This document shows, in pieces, positions 24,001 to 33,855 of a stretch of DNA of 64,000 nt. Under the pieces are notes generated by a model that worked only from the letters and a program-made list of their open reading frames with translations, made no database searches and had not been told where the DNA came from. The first letter of the stretch is position 1, and each line of letters opens with the position of its first letter. The stretch lies in the NCBI RefSeq assembly GCF_016097555.1, contig NC_054702.1:80023997-80087996 (forward strand). The letters run 5' to 3'. Source of the DNA: Gigantopelta aegis. Taxonomy: Eukaryota > Mollusca > Gastropoda > Neomphalida > Peltospiridae. Both the position numbers and the translations under genes were made by a program.

Positions 24001-27000
24001 GAATGGATTTGTTTTACGTACACAGTTGATTTTTTACGTCAAACAATTGTAATCTATTTTGTTTCACATAATTATCGTTGTTGAAAAATAAAGAATAGTA
24101 TTTCTGTAAATATCAGATTCGTGTTTTTGTCATTAGGTGAACACAGTTTGGGATATCGCCAGGGTTAAAAATTAACAGTCACCCGGTTGCCCATGGCGAC
24201 CTTTATTGGCTATGGGAGACTAACAATTTTACAAAGGTAATCCGTTAGGCGACCATCGATATTAAGGTCTGGCAATTAATTAGCTTACATTATTCTGGGA
24301 AAAAATCAAAATATATCTTGTAAGTTTTAACTCACACTAACGTGAGCGCATGCGCATATATACAAATAACAATTATCTTTTCCATTACTACAGACCAGGG
24401 CTTATTCCAAAGGTCAGTTAACTGATTGTTGTTGTCGATATTGTTTTAAATTTAAGCGATTTGCATTAAATAAAAACATATCAGATCTAAGTCTTGACAC
24501 CAAGACTTACATAATGACGTAACTGTAAAAATATTACTGTAATAAACAAGTACACCGTTATGCTATATAATATAGTAACCAAGTGCATCATATTTTTGGG
24601 GTAAAATGTTGGGTTTTTTTGTTAACAGATTTATTTTTCTTTTGGTATTTATTTTATTAGTAGCCTATACTGTAGCATTTACAATATCCAAATTAAAGGC
24701 ACACGTGTGCATGTTTTGTCCTTTCCAGGGGAAATCCGATACTGGAGATTGTACCCCTTCTTGCATTGCCACAAAGGACTGTCACCTCGAGACTAGGTTT
24801 ATATACTAAAGCACACGCACTTCTACCTGTATTCTCTCTGTACTGCATTATTTGTTTTTACTTCAGAGACAGTGCAAGTATACCTCGGCTGTTCTAGCAT
24901 TTTGTTTTCACCCCTGTATTAAAAATGAGATTTAATCATCATAATTTAATGGTAATTTGTAAAGAATTCTTTTTATTTATACTGGATTTCTTTCTCTTTT
25001 TTTCCCAAAAAATGTTGAGTTGGTATGAGTTTAAAACTTAATAACATTTTTTTATATGAATTTTAACTGTATTCATTATGAAGTTACATGCCAATTCATC
25101 GCAGACTATATACGGTGAGCACATGATTAATATTCAACAGTATATTGTAGTTTTGATTTATAGTACAATGTGATAATTGGAGGGCTAGTTGAACTTGAGA
25201 AGGGCCAGTAAGATTTGTTTTCAGCTGGCCCTTCTGGTGACCATGATTTTCATATTAATTTTCAACCCTGATCGATGGTAGTCTTAGAGAAGAAACCTAT
25301 TACATTTGTACATTCGTAGCAAGGGATCTTTTATATGCACCATCTCACAGACAGGGAAGCACATACCATGGACCTTTGATATATTGTCAACGTCCCTAAC
25401 TGCGTTATGCTTCAAATTCCGTTCACTTTGTTTTCTCATGCACGGTTCGCGCAAACAACATCCGATTTGTTGTCATCGGCATGTCGTTCATTTATGAGGT
25501 TTTTCTTCACAGTTCAGGAACATTTTTATAAATAATAAAGTTGAGAAAAGTCAGTATCTAAATACAAAACTTTACAAACCCCTAAAACCATTAATATTAC
25601 TAAGTCATTTTTATTTATTCCTTAAAATTACCGATATCGGGTCCACATGACTCGTAGAAATTGACTTAAAATGGAGAAAGATGAATTAACTTTCAGTACG
25701 TGTCACATGACCTCACACACGTGCCAGATCAACAAGGCCAAAGAATTTAATTTTTACGATATTTAAGACCCCTGTTAGAATTTGTTTTCAATTATTATAT
25801 TCGATCTGCAAAAGATATGCTACATTTTAGTGCCTCTATTGTAGTGAATAGTATTCATAATCCATTCATAACAGTTGTAAATAATTTTGAGTATATAAAT
25901 TGTGTTAATTTAGAATCAATTCATTAAAAAAATTATATTTTACAAACTACTCGCAGGTATGAACGTAATGCCTATCAGTATTGACATCAAGTGTGATCGA
26001 TGTGTTGATAAAATGAGAACCAGGGCCAGAACGCTTGATAAATTTAATTTTTCCTTTAAATTTTTTTATAAATTAAGTGTTCGGCAACTGTACATAATTA
26101 AGAAACATATATTTGTTCATCGTACCGTCATATAAATTCGAACATCATATGTTTTCGAACAGCTCATTTATATGCAATTTTCCACGTGCATACTGAAGGT
26201 GTGACGTCAACAAACATCGCAGATTGACAAGAGGTTGTGCATCGTTCACCACAAAAATGTTGCGCATAAAACTTGCTTGTGTAAGTATGGCAATTAATTT
26301 ATTAAAAAATAATGTTAATGAATCACTGTCCAAGTTTTGGGTACATACCATCATGTAAATACAAACGTAGCACTTTACTGCATTGGCTATATCTGCACTC
26401 GATCTGCCGTCTGCTTTGTTTATATCCATATTGAATACGTCATTCACTGTAAAGGGAAATAAATCTGATTCTTTTAGAAAAATATGGAAGCCTGTTTAGA
26501 CCAATTCTTATTAATGTCTGCGAGACTTTACAATGTTCCTTTTTGAAAGGTAAGTGTTCCTTTTTGTTTTTTAGACTACTTCTCGCACTGAGAGATCCAG
26601 ATACTGTCAATACACCCAAGAAAATATGTCTAAGGCATATTCTGCTGTAATAGACGATCAAATAGACATACGTAAGGCTGCCAAAATATTTTCAGTCCCA
26701 GTTAAAACTCTGTATGACTGCTGTAGAGGGAGGATTGACGTGTCATGTAACAAATCTGGACCTCAAACCTTGTTATCTAAGGATGAAGAAGCTAAACTTG
26801 TTGCTCACATCCAAGACATGGCTGCATATGGATATGGCTACACAAGAGAGGATGTTACAACCATTGCTACCGATCTTGCAAGTTATCTTGGAAAGAAATC
26901 GGTAAATGATAAGCCATTTTCACTTCAGTGGTTTTACAGTTTTTTGAAGAGCCAGCATTAAAAGTTTACAAACCACGGTCACTTGACATTATGAGAGCCA

Positions 27001-28989
27001 AAGCTACATCTGAAGAAACTGTCACCAATTACTACAGTCGTCTAGAAGCAATATTGGACCAGTATAATTTGAAGGACAACCCAGAACGAATTTACAACCT
27101 TGATGAAAAGGGTCTCATGGAAAACCACACACCACCGTGTGTTGTTGGCTCTACTGGTCAAGTCCCAGTTGCTGTTACGCTGTCTAGATCCAGTACCACG
27201 ACTGTGATAGGATGCGGCAATGCTATTGGTAACACCATCCTACCGTATTTCATTTTCAAGGGTCAACGTATGCGAGAAGAGTTATTGGAGGGTTGTTTAC
27301 CCGGTACTGCTGTGAACATCAGTGCATCGGGATGGTCAAACAGTGACATTTTTAAGAAATACCTCTCAGAGTACTTTGTCAAATACTGCATCAACCCCAC
27401 TGCTGAGAAACCTATTCTGATTAAGTACGACAGCCACAAATCACACGTGTCTGTATCTCTTGGAGAATGGGCAAGAGAGAGACATATCATTTTGTTTGTG
27501 CTACCAGCACACCTCTCACCGCCAACAGCCGATGGATGTTGCTTGTTTTGGGCCGTTTGAAAAGATTTATTGCAACATGCGACACAAATATATTCGCAAA
27601 CATGCTACACGAGGAGTAGACCTACATTCCATTTGCCGCCTGGGTTGTCGTGCATATGCAACGGCTCTAACATCTGTAAATCTTCAGTACTATAGTAGCT
27701 GGTCGAGCCATCACAGATGATGTTCTTTAAAAGATGAAGATCCATGAAGCATCACCCCCCCCCCCCCATCTAAGAAAAAGTCACTTGTAGCCACAACTGC
27801 CTTAATATCCAGTGTTGTGCCATGCACATCTGGCATTTCCAAATGACTCTGTCACTGCTAATAACGAGTCCGATTCAGAGAGTGATAATGACAACGAAGT
27901 ATGTTGTCAGTGTCATTTATTCACCCCAGATGAAGTCAGGAACTCTGTATCATTGGTTTTTTGTATCCTGGGCTCAGTGTACACATCCACAATGTCAGCA
28001 CTGGGTTCACTTAAAATACTGCACACCTGTGAAGGTTGTTCGAACACATGCTGAATTTTGGTGCCCGTCACAACAATTATGAAGAATGAATTTACAACGT
28101 TGTGTTACCACTTGTAAATAAGTTTATGTTGAAATTAACTAGTTTTAATTTTTTTCCAAGTTCGGAGATTTTGGAAAGTTATCTGTTGTCTGTTGACTGT
28201 GTTCAAATCGGCATACCATACATACACTTTGTTGTGCCGCTACGGAACAAGGTTTATTTATAGAAACTATCACGTGTTCGAAAACATATGACATAATTTC
28301 CTCACAGTATATCCAGACACGATGTCGGAAAAACGTTTCTGCTGCAACCAGTATTGTGTTTAATATCTATAATTCTGTCTGTTTCGTGGATTATATTCTA
28401 ATGAACAGGTAAGAAAGATTATTTAGCTTTTAATTTAGAATTCATTACAGCAATCTGCAATATTTGCTTATTTGTTCGAAAACATATTATGGGAGGATAG
28501 TTGCCTTAAAAGTTAGAAATGTTTACCGGAGGGTGTTTCACTTTTATTTAATAGAATAGATTTGTTTTACGTCCACATTGTTGATTTTTTACGTTACTTG
28601 ATTGCAATTTATTTTGTTTCACGTTATTGTAATTGAAAAATGTAGAATAGTATTTCCGTAAATATCGTATTCGTGTTTTTGTCGTTAGGACGTTAGTTTA
28701 GGACGTCGATGGTATCAGTCGTGGTGCCCAGCTGGAAGAAGAAATAACCTAATCATGGGACATCCGACGGGGATCGATCCTAGATCGACCGCGCTGTATC
28801 CCCCACTCCATCATTAACCTACATCCCACTCTTTCTAATCAACAGGTGAGGAACCTTTGCTCTTAGCAAATATTCCTGTCTGACTCTCAGACTGGTGTCT
28901 TGGACTTACCAATGCCAATTATTGACGTTTACCGCATCAGGCCTTTCCTCTACAATCCATCGTGGGTCTCCTTCTCCCCACTTCGCCAT
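15001..28989 (-). CDS. AHSA1: Aha1, activator of Hsp90 ATPase (complete, 9 coding exons)
   Basis: Cytosolic co-chaperone that binds Hsp90 and stimulates its ATPase. Coding exons in transcript order: 28989-28910, 22610-22531, 22348-22238, 21818-21733, 21195-21075, 18713-18637, 17915-17763, 17024-16923, 15225-15001. All junctions are GT-AG, the phases agree, and the total is 344 residues against 338 in human. The start is fixed by MAKWGEGDPRWIVEERPDA, near-identical to vertebrate Aha1. Visible motifs: NVNNWHW (21-27), the conserved N-terminal element reported to influence Hsp90 nucleotide exchange; RKGKLIFFYEW (73-83); YKGTFEIPNLS in the Aha1_N domain. A charged linker (about 165-185) leads to the C-terminal AHSA1/START-like domain: LYRALTDKG, AFTGCTAVIDA, QKWRLKSWP, the end WQRMNQVFGF. 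No broken exon. The 6.3-kb first intron is nearly all nested transposons. Confidence 0.97.
15585..16175 (+). mobile_element. hAT-like MITE (CAGGG(C/A)TAGCT termini) split by a SINE
   Basis: The left terminus is CAGGGATAGCTCTAGG and the right reads inward CAGGGCTAGCTTTGACAC. It is interrupted at 15628-16023 by a SINE. Without the SINE it is about 185 bp. A smaller copy of the same family is at 45575-45675. It lies in the last AHSA1 intron. Confidence 0.75.
15628..16023 (-). mobile_element. full-length SINE with head type 2 and tail type 1
   Basis: Read on the minus strand it has a tRNA-like head (A box about GGCGTAGTGGC, B box about GGTTTGGATCCC), a central block (AAAGATCCCTTGCTGCTAAT) and the type-1 tail ending AAACATTTCTTTC plus an A-rich end. 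An 11-bp target duplication, CCAAATCATCT, lies at 15617-15627 and 16024-16034. The head differs from that of the SINEs at 51305 and 55541 while the centre and tail are shared. Confidence 0.9.
16278..16626 (+). mobile_element. left end of a Kolobok-type transposon
   Basis: TTAA at 16274-16277 is followed by AGGAGACCGGACACC, resembling the AGG-type terminus at 56429. A small acidic frame follows at 16471. I did not find the right terminus; it is probably truncated. It sits in the last AHSA1 intron. Confidence 0.5.
16471..16626 (+). CDS. 51-residue fragment with SDSSDEE and IKPYQFEP
   Basis: The frame starts MRGKLKKLPSSMVELSDSSD, continues EELCPACANG and IKPYQFEPLI, and stops at 16624-16626. 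The acidic serine stretch, CPAC pair and PYQFEP match the N-terminal region of the many invertebrate proteins labelled P2X7-receptor-like, which carry the P2X7 cytoplasmic-tail-type zinc domain without a channel. That domain itself is absent. Given the adjacent TTAA terminus I infer a transposon-borne first exon or relic, not a host gene. Confidence 0.45.
   Translation: MRGKLKKLPSSMVELSDSSDEELCPACANGIKPYQFEPLIRDFDISGYSNL
17160..17350 (+). mobile_element. SINE, partial head plus tail type 2
   Basis: TTCCAGCCTGTGCACCATGA (end of the type-1 head) is followed by the central block and the type-2 tail ending GTTAAACAAAACAAAC. It lies in an AHSA1 intron. Confidence 0.8.
18011..18306 (-). mobile_element. 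hAT-like MITE (CAGGGCTTCTAGA family), copy 3
   Basis: Reverse-strand copy of the 2246 element. It ends CTAGAAACCCTG at 18306; the other terminus is lost. It lies in an AHSA1 intron. Confidence 0.7.
18899..19159 (+). mobile_element. hAT-like MITE (CAGTGTTCGAAATAAGCA)
   Basis: The left terminus is CAGTGTTCGAAATAAGCA and the right reads inward CAGTGATAGAAATAAGCAG. The interior has two palindromic GGACAAGT-type motifs. CCACA abuts both ends. About 261 bp, in an AHSA1 intron. Confidence 0.6.
19134..19275 (+). repeat. 71-bp tandem duplication spanning a MITE end
   Basis: The block beginning AAAAATTCTGCTTATTTC (right terminus of the 18899 MITE plus about 45 bp of flank) is repeated once at 19205, with very few differences. 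Confidence 0.85.
19605..19939 (+). mobile_element. hAT-like MITE (CAGGGCTTCTAGA family), copy 2
   Basis: Starts CAGGGCTTCTAGATTATGG and ends TCTAGAAGCCTTG; the interior aligns with the 2246 copy. AHSA1 intron. Confidence 0.7.
20030..20815. mobile_element. Tigger/pogo-type MITE, TA target
   Basis: The termini are CAGTGGACTCTGTCTAAACC and its reverse complement, with TA at 20028-20029 and 20816-20817. Terminus and TA target fit Tigger/pogo. It is 786 bp, in an AHSA1 intron, and contains a fragment of another MITE. Confidence 0.8.
20371..20599 (-). mobile_element. Kolobok-type MITE fragment nested in the Tigger MITE
   Basis: About 230 bp is the reverse complement of the left half of the 12483-12854 MITE, ending GCAAACTCAGGAATGTCCCT. 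The TTAA on that side is gone. Confidence 0.7.
22935..23108. mobile_element. MULE-like MITE (CAATCTAATTAA), 9-bp target duplication
   Basis: The 174-bp element has perfect CAATCTAATTAA/TTAATTAGATTG ends. ACATTTGGT is duplicated at 22926-22934 and 23109-23117. Nine-bp duplications fit Mutator-like elements. A 591-bp relative is at 56809-57399. Confidence 0.85.
23135..25278 (+). mobile_element. unnamed ~1-kb DNA element X, copy 1 (with hAT-like insertion)
   Basis: Begins TTGTCAATGTCCCTAACT and ends near GATATCGATGG. The outer 18 bp of the two ends pair imperfectly as terminal inverted repeats. Excluding the insertion at 24160-25270 it is about 1.03 kb. It aligns along its length with copy 2 at 25384-28712. 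No coding capacity. Inserted in the SINE. Confidence 0.7.
24160..25270. mobile_element. hAT-like element (CAGGGTTAAAAATTAA), 1.1 kb
   Basis: The left terminus CAGGGTTAAAAATTAAC pairs with the right terminus ATTAATTTTCAACCCTG. No clean 8-bp duplication is visible. No transposase frame was recognised, so it is non-autonomous. It sits at the right edge of element X copy 1. Confidence 0.65.
26150..28484 (+). mobile_element. pogo-like DNA transposon, TA target
   Basis: The 2335-bp element has termini TGTTTTCGAACA and TGTTCGAAAACA with TA at 26148-26149 and 28485-28486. It carries a decayed transposase. A second TTCGAAAACATATG motif lies near 28278. It splits element X copy 2. Confidence 0.85.
26626..28078 (+). 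pseudogene. pogo/Tigger-type DDE transposase, broken
   Basis: An N-terminal Psq-type helix-turn-helix (AYSAVIDDQIDIRKAAKIFS, then LYDCCRG) is followed by WFYSFLK and the DDE domain. Catalytic aspartates are visible in NLDEKG, IKYDSHKSH and QPMDVACFGPF, a DDD set as in pogo. A C-terminal cysteine-rich finger follows (CCQCHLF, then WAQCTHPQCQHWVHLKYC). Frame changes occur near 26930-26960 (frame starting at 26626 to frame at 26928), near 27510 (to the frame of 27460), and in the zinc-finger region near 27950. The gene is dead. It lies in host intron 1 on the strand opposite AHSA1. Confidence 0.9.
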
Positions 28990-29450
28990 ATCACCTTCTT
29001 TTTAAAAAAAATCTAGATTAACTATAACTGATGAATATATTTTAAAACATAAATCAGTTAAATGCAGTCAGCGTGGTCAGATAGACACAACACATTTTCT
29101 TTCTCGAAACTAGAATGTTCTTTTTGGTGCGCCATCTAGTGGTTAAAAGGAAGATTACTGTACGTTCAGAAAGCCAATAAATGCAAAAACGTTAGCGAAT
29201 TAGTTGATTGGTTCCCGATGTGGTCATTCAGTTTAACACGAAGCGGATAAACCAGTGAAGCGAATGTCTACACTACTCTGTCTTGCTGAACGCATCTGAA
29301 ATACAAGTAAACATAACGAGGTTTTACCAAAAGATAAAAGTAGCGGGAATTTCAAGTTCAAAAAAAGTACCCCCCCCCCCAACCCAAACCACAATAAAAC
29401 AACAAATTTAAAATCAAAACATGTTTATAATAGTGGTGGTCATAGTGGTA
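28990..29450. promoter_or_regulatory. AHSA1 5' flank
   Basis: About 460 bp upstream of the AHSA1 start codon with no other feature. It must hold the 5' UTR and promoter unless a non-coding first exon lies further out. No TATA box or other element was confidently identified. Confidence 0.35.
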
Positions 29451-29921
29451 GCGGGCAATTCTAATATTACGTAACGCTCGAGGGAGTGGGTGGGTGTAGA
29501 TGCCACTTTCGTTATACATGTAACGTTACAGGGGTGGGTGGGTGTATTAACAGCGTTATGTAACGCACAGGGGTGAATGAGTGTATTAGCAGCGTTATGT
29601 TATGCACATTTTATTACTACATTTTTAAAAAACAGAATTCATAAACTGTCACTGCGACAATGTTTAATTATAGCTAATCATACCCACACAATATGGATCG
29701 TAATCGCAAAACAGTATGCTAAAATTATATTACTCATTGCATGGTTTGTTTGTGAATGAAAAGTGTGTCTGTGTGTGTGTGTGTGGGGGGGGGGGGGTGT
29801 CTCTAATCGTTACGTAATATTTTGGGGAAGTATGGGCCAGCGTTACGGAGCGTTACATGGGGAGTGAGGGTGTCTAATTTGGAAAACATAGCGTTAGCCT
29901 ACGTAACATTTGAACGGCCCC
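29451..29921 (+). mobile_element. MITE-like repeat with TTACGTAACGC termini
   Basis: The left end GCAATTCTAATATTACGTAA and the right end GTAACATTTGAACGGCCCC are imperfect inverted repeats. The interior contains repeated GTTATGTAACGCACAGGGG-like blocks and a GT/G run. Related fragments lie at about 30700-31000 and 48697-48730. Confidence 0.6.
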
Positions 29922-30128
29922 TATATCTGTACTAGTGGTAGTAGTAGTGTGATTTTATGTTTGTAGTGTTTCAAATGTAGTAGTTTGAAGCACGGACTCA
30001 AGCGACCACTTGTATTAAAAGACCACTTCACCCGTATCTCAGTTCATACACGTATAGACCTACATGTGCACAAGTTTATAATATAGTAAATTAATAACCA
30101 TCTCCTATTCACTACTACTATTAGGCTA

Positions 30129-30131
30129 GGC

Positions 30132-30167
<36 letters not shown>

Positions 30168-30170
30168 GCC
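30129..30170 (+). repeat. (CTA)n microsatellite
   Basis: About a dozen CTA triplets. Confidence 0.95.
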
Positions 30171-30421
30171 TACTACTATATTTTGAGGTGGGGGTGGGGG
30201 CGGAGACAACCTCTAGTGGGGGGAAACAAGCCATATATTCACCGTATTTATATAGAGGACTAAAAACAACCAGACCCCTCCGCGGTTCCAACGGGCGTGT
30301 CCCTTCAGACAAAAACCAAAAACTAAACCACCAGATTTGAAATTATTATTTAGGAATGCATCTGAAAGTAGCATGCCGGTAGATGCATACATTCAGCTCC
30401 CTTTTGACTAACAATTTTAGG

Positions 30422-30662
30422 GACTTGGTCACTATGCATTTTTTTTTATCCAAAGCTTTGTTTCTTGTTTGAAATAAAATATTTTTTACATTCAAGATTG
30501 TATTCATTTAAAAGTTACTTTTGACTTTATACTTGCAAGCATGGTCACTATGCATTTAAAAAATGTTATATCCAAAGCTTTACTAATTGTTTATTATTTG
30601 AAACAAAATGTTTTTTTACATTTTATTCATATAAAATTTACTTTTGAGTTTATATTTGTCTA
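30422..30662 (+). repeat. ~120-bp tandem duplication
   Basis: GGTCACTATGCATTT, TATCCAAAGCTTT and TTTTTACATT occur in the same order in both halves (boundary about 30541), with moderate divergence. Confidence 0.75.
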
Positions 30663-31395
30663 CAAATTCGCTAAACTCTCCACAATCCAACAATTTCATA
30701 ATTACGTAACGCAAAATTTGGCATTTTCAATACCATCCTCTCTCAGGTACCCTTTTGTAACGCTCGTCAGTCCGACCCCATCCAGATCTCCTTGAATTTT
30801 CTGTTTGTATTTATGTTGGTTTATTGTTATAAAAACTAGAGAAAAACTAATGCCTGGCTGCATTTTACTTTATAAATAAAACAAGACAATTTTTAAAAAA
30901 CAAAAAACAAAAACTCGTTAGGTAGGCCTAACTATATTGTCCTACACGTTTTATAACGCACCCCGTAATACCTCCCCCGCCCAATAGAGCATTACGTAAT
31001 TGAGACAAGTAAATACGCAAGGTATAATTTGATTAGTTAAAGTGTTTTGAGTTGTGACAAATTACTAAAGTGTATTTCTAGAAGGTACTAACTTAAACAT
31101 GCTTTTTAAGTAAAATTGAGGCGTGCGATAGACAGAAGGCCTTTGTCTCAAGCTTCCATAGACATTAGGGCAACCAAGCACATTGGATATACAGTGATGA
31201 TTTCTAAGAAAGGAACCTCAAGATTTAACCACATGTAGGGTCTACAATACACTGTTTATAAGAGGACTGTATCCATTAATGTTAGATGTTTCCGTTTTTC
31301 GAGACATTATCTTATGGAAACAATTCTGTTTAAGACTATCGCTTTCTAAAATAATATTAAGGAATGCTGTTGTTACTTCAAGGGCCACCATTCCA
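30663..31395. other. gene-free stretch
   Basis: Contains pieces related to the 29451 repeat (TTACGTAA motifs near 30700 and 30995). No gene. Confidence 0.4.
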
Positions 31396-31399
31396 TGGT

Positions 31400-33240
31400 C
31401 ACAGTGATGCAATTATTATTATTATTTTTTTTATCGAAATCGCTATCGGCCATTTTGAAAAATGGCAGCCAATCCAATACTTTAATCTTAAATAACAGCT
31501 AAACTATTCCAGCTAGATGTCATATATATATTGAACACTTATAGGAAGTAATATATTGCCGATCCATTCATGACCTTGAAATGACCTTAAGGTTATTTTC
31601 AAGGTCAAATTCTTTATTTTGATATTTTGCAGTGTTTTAAGCAAGGTATACATGTGCTTTATGCAGGGTATACACTTACTCTAAGCTAGCTGGTAGTAAT
31701 ATGATTATAGGTTCAAGGGCATGCTGCACAGAACCTCGAAAATATGATCCTTGATGTCCATGGTATAGATTGTGAGAAGATATCCACTGTTCTCTTTGAA
31801 GGGTTTCTCCAAGTTGCAATTAATGATATGAGCTGGTTGACCTCTTTGCCCGAACACTGGGAATTGTATCATGGTGCTTCCGAGATTTGTTTGCTGTAAA
31901 TTGAAGAACTAGTATGATCCTCATTCATTCTGGATATGTAGGCTGGCCACCATCCACCATCTTAAAGTTGAGGGATTTTCTGTCAGACCCACATCTCTAC
32001 CTCCATCTTTTACTACGGCATTGCTCTGCTCGTATGCCTGATCAAGGACCATAGCTGACAATGGACGAGTAGGTTTGTAGGATACAAAACCTCCTGACAG
32101 AAACCCCCGATACACAGTTGGCAGGGTGACCGACAAAGAGCTCATTTCTCTTATATGAACGGACAGCCATCTAGTGTAGTTTGTGTGGCCTAAGCTGAAG
32201 ACCAACATAATCAATTAGAGACTCAACATAGTATGTATCCTGTAGTGAACTAATCAAGCTAAATATGCAGAGTTAAAGTTCAAGTACAAGTGACCAATAC
32301 AGGAACTGTGGTTGCTATGATTTCAATTTGATTCACCAAATTGCAAAGTCCATAATTTCATCTCCTGGTGTCATATATGTGTACCAGTTGCATGCTTGGT
32401 TTTGAAGAATAAACAAGGCAGCTGCTATGACCTCACAAGCACGACTTGTGCTCGTTAGATGTGTGACCTTAATGAATAAGTCGGCTACTCGTTGCAATTT
32501 CGATAATACATATTGCAGTGGTTCAACCACTTCCGTCTAGCCAATTCCCCGAGGTTTTGCAGCCCATCAGACAATGAGAAATTATAGTCTCCAAGGGTAT
32601 TGGGAAAGTTCCACTATTTTGTTTTGGCGAGGGCAAATAGTGGTTGATCCATGGTGATCACTAGAACTTGGCCACGGTTGCGACTGAATGTGCATACTCA
32701 ACGAAGTGGCATGAGAGTGACGGTTGTGGGCTGTGGGCATATTCATGAACGGTATTTATTTAGAAGCATGGTTACCCACATAGAATGTCCAGCTCAGATT
32801 TGTCTACCTGACACCTCAGGTTATCCAACCACTAGTACTTCTTTACCAGTGTAGTAGCCATGTCAGCTATTTGGACCAATTGTGGGAGTAACAAGGTACT
32901 TTCTTGAGAGTTTTGGTAAATTGCTAAACTACAGAAATTAATAGTCATGGGACCTTAAAAAGTACCTCGAAGTTATTTCAGGGTCTTGTCATGTTGAGTA
33001 TAATTCCCGAGTCACTAACTTTACACATAAATATCATTCGACCAGTGGCCATTTTGAAAAGTATGAACTTGAAAATTGACCTAAGTCAATTCAAAGTCAC
33101 CAACAGAAAGGCCACATAAGACTTCTTTTAACTGTTCAAAACAAATATTACACCTATCTGGCTTAATTTAGATGTAAATTAGGGTTAGAATTTGAGATTG
33201 GTGGCCATTTTGAAAAATGGCTGCCACGGTCTTCAGAGGT
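31400..33240 (-). pseudogene. decayed transposon-associated protein gene (unnamed family)
   Basis: Minus-strand fragments, from high to low coordinate, read ITMDQPLFALAKTK, then a long helical block (RACEVIAAALFILQNQACNW), then LGHTNYTRWLSVHIREMSSL, AMVLDQAYEQSNAVVKDGG and VGLTENPSTLRWWMVASL. I recognise this order from abundant uncharacterised invertebrate proteins but cannot name the family. It is clearly degenerate, with several breaks. Flanks contain GGCCATTTTGAAAAATGGC at 31449 and about 33200, and a TGACCTTGAAATGACCTT region that may be non-coding ends of the element. Confidence 0.65.
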
Positions 33241-33423
33241 GGCTGCTGACCTGGATCCATATCCAGAATTGTTCAGAATAGAACAAAGGACATGTTTGCC
33301 AAGTTTGCCACTTGTACTCAAAAGTGCAGGAATCAATGAAAAAATTAGCCGAGGCAGCTGTACTATATTCAGCAGGTTGTTAGGTTTCCCTTTCCCATAG
33401 ACATACATGTACATGTATACTTA

Positions 33424-33495
33424 CCTTAGTTTGACATCCAATAGCTGATGTGTATTTTTGTGCTGGCTGTTCATAAACTAATTAATTAATTCCCA
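33424..33495 (+). mobile_element. LINE 3' tail
   Basis: TTTGACATCCAATAGCTGATG, then TTTTTGTGCTGGCTGTTC and ATTA repeats, match the end of the LINE at 1494. Confidence 0.7.
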
Positions 33496-33753
33496 CATCC
33501 ATCTTCTAACATTGTAATTTATACAATATGTTTCACCTTTGTATTACAAACGTGTGTGCAGGAAATGGTTTAGAGGAGTCTAAACCGCAAGCAAAGTTTT
33601 TAGGGGGAGTCGAGTCACGTTCCCCTGAATTTTTTTTTTTTTGGAGCAGAAGCTTTCAACTCCAACCCCCCACCCCCCATTGCATACACATCTGTATTAA
33701 GAATACTATATTGAATAACTAACACCAAATCAAGAGCAAATTATATAGCTGAA

Positions 33754-33759
33754 TTTATT
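33754..33759 (-). terminator. candidate DMAC2L polyadenylation signal
   Basis: AATAAA on the minus strand about 97 nt past the stop codon. Confidence 0.4.
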
Positions 33760-33855
33760 GCAGTTTATATACACATACACAATGTATGCATATTTTAAAA
33801 AATCATCAAAGTTTCACTCATTCACATTCACAAAACACTTTTGAAAAGTGTCTTT

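Larger units (their letters stand above)
25384..28712 (+). mobile_element. element X, copy 2 (split by pogo transposon)
   Basis: Begins TTGTCAACGTCCCTAACT and ends near GACGTCGATGG. The halves 25384-26149 and 28485-28712 align with copy 1. It interrupts the same SINE as copy 1 at a second site, after CCTTTGATATA. Confidence 0.75.
22861..28806 (-). mobile_element. single SINE (head 1, tail 2) split into four pieces
   Basis: The pieces at 22861-22934, 23118-23134, 25279-25383 and about 28713-28806, read in order, reproduce the whole SINE seen intact at 51305-51618: tail, AATTTTGA, then TAGTCTTAGAGA, GCAAGGGATCTTTTATATGC, CCTTTGATATA, CAGTCGTGGTGC, and the head GACGGGGATCGATCC. The gaps are filled by a 174-bp MITE and two copies of a roughly 1-kb element. 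About 300 bp of SINE is thus spread over 5.9 kb of AHSA1 intron 1. Confidence 0.8.

Noticed and set aside
24606-24809. Small hydrophobic frame resembling a signal peptide protein
   Set aside because: It is within a non-autonomous hAT-like element; hydrophobicity comes from T-rich sequence.
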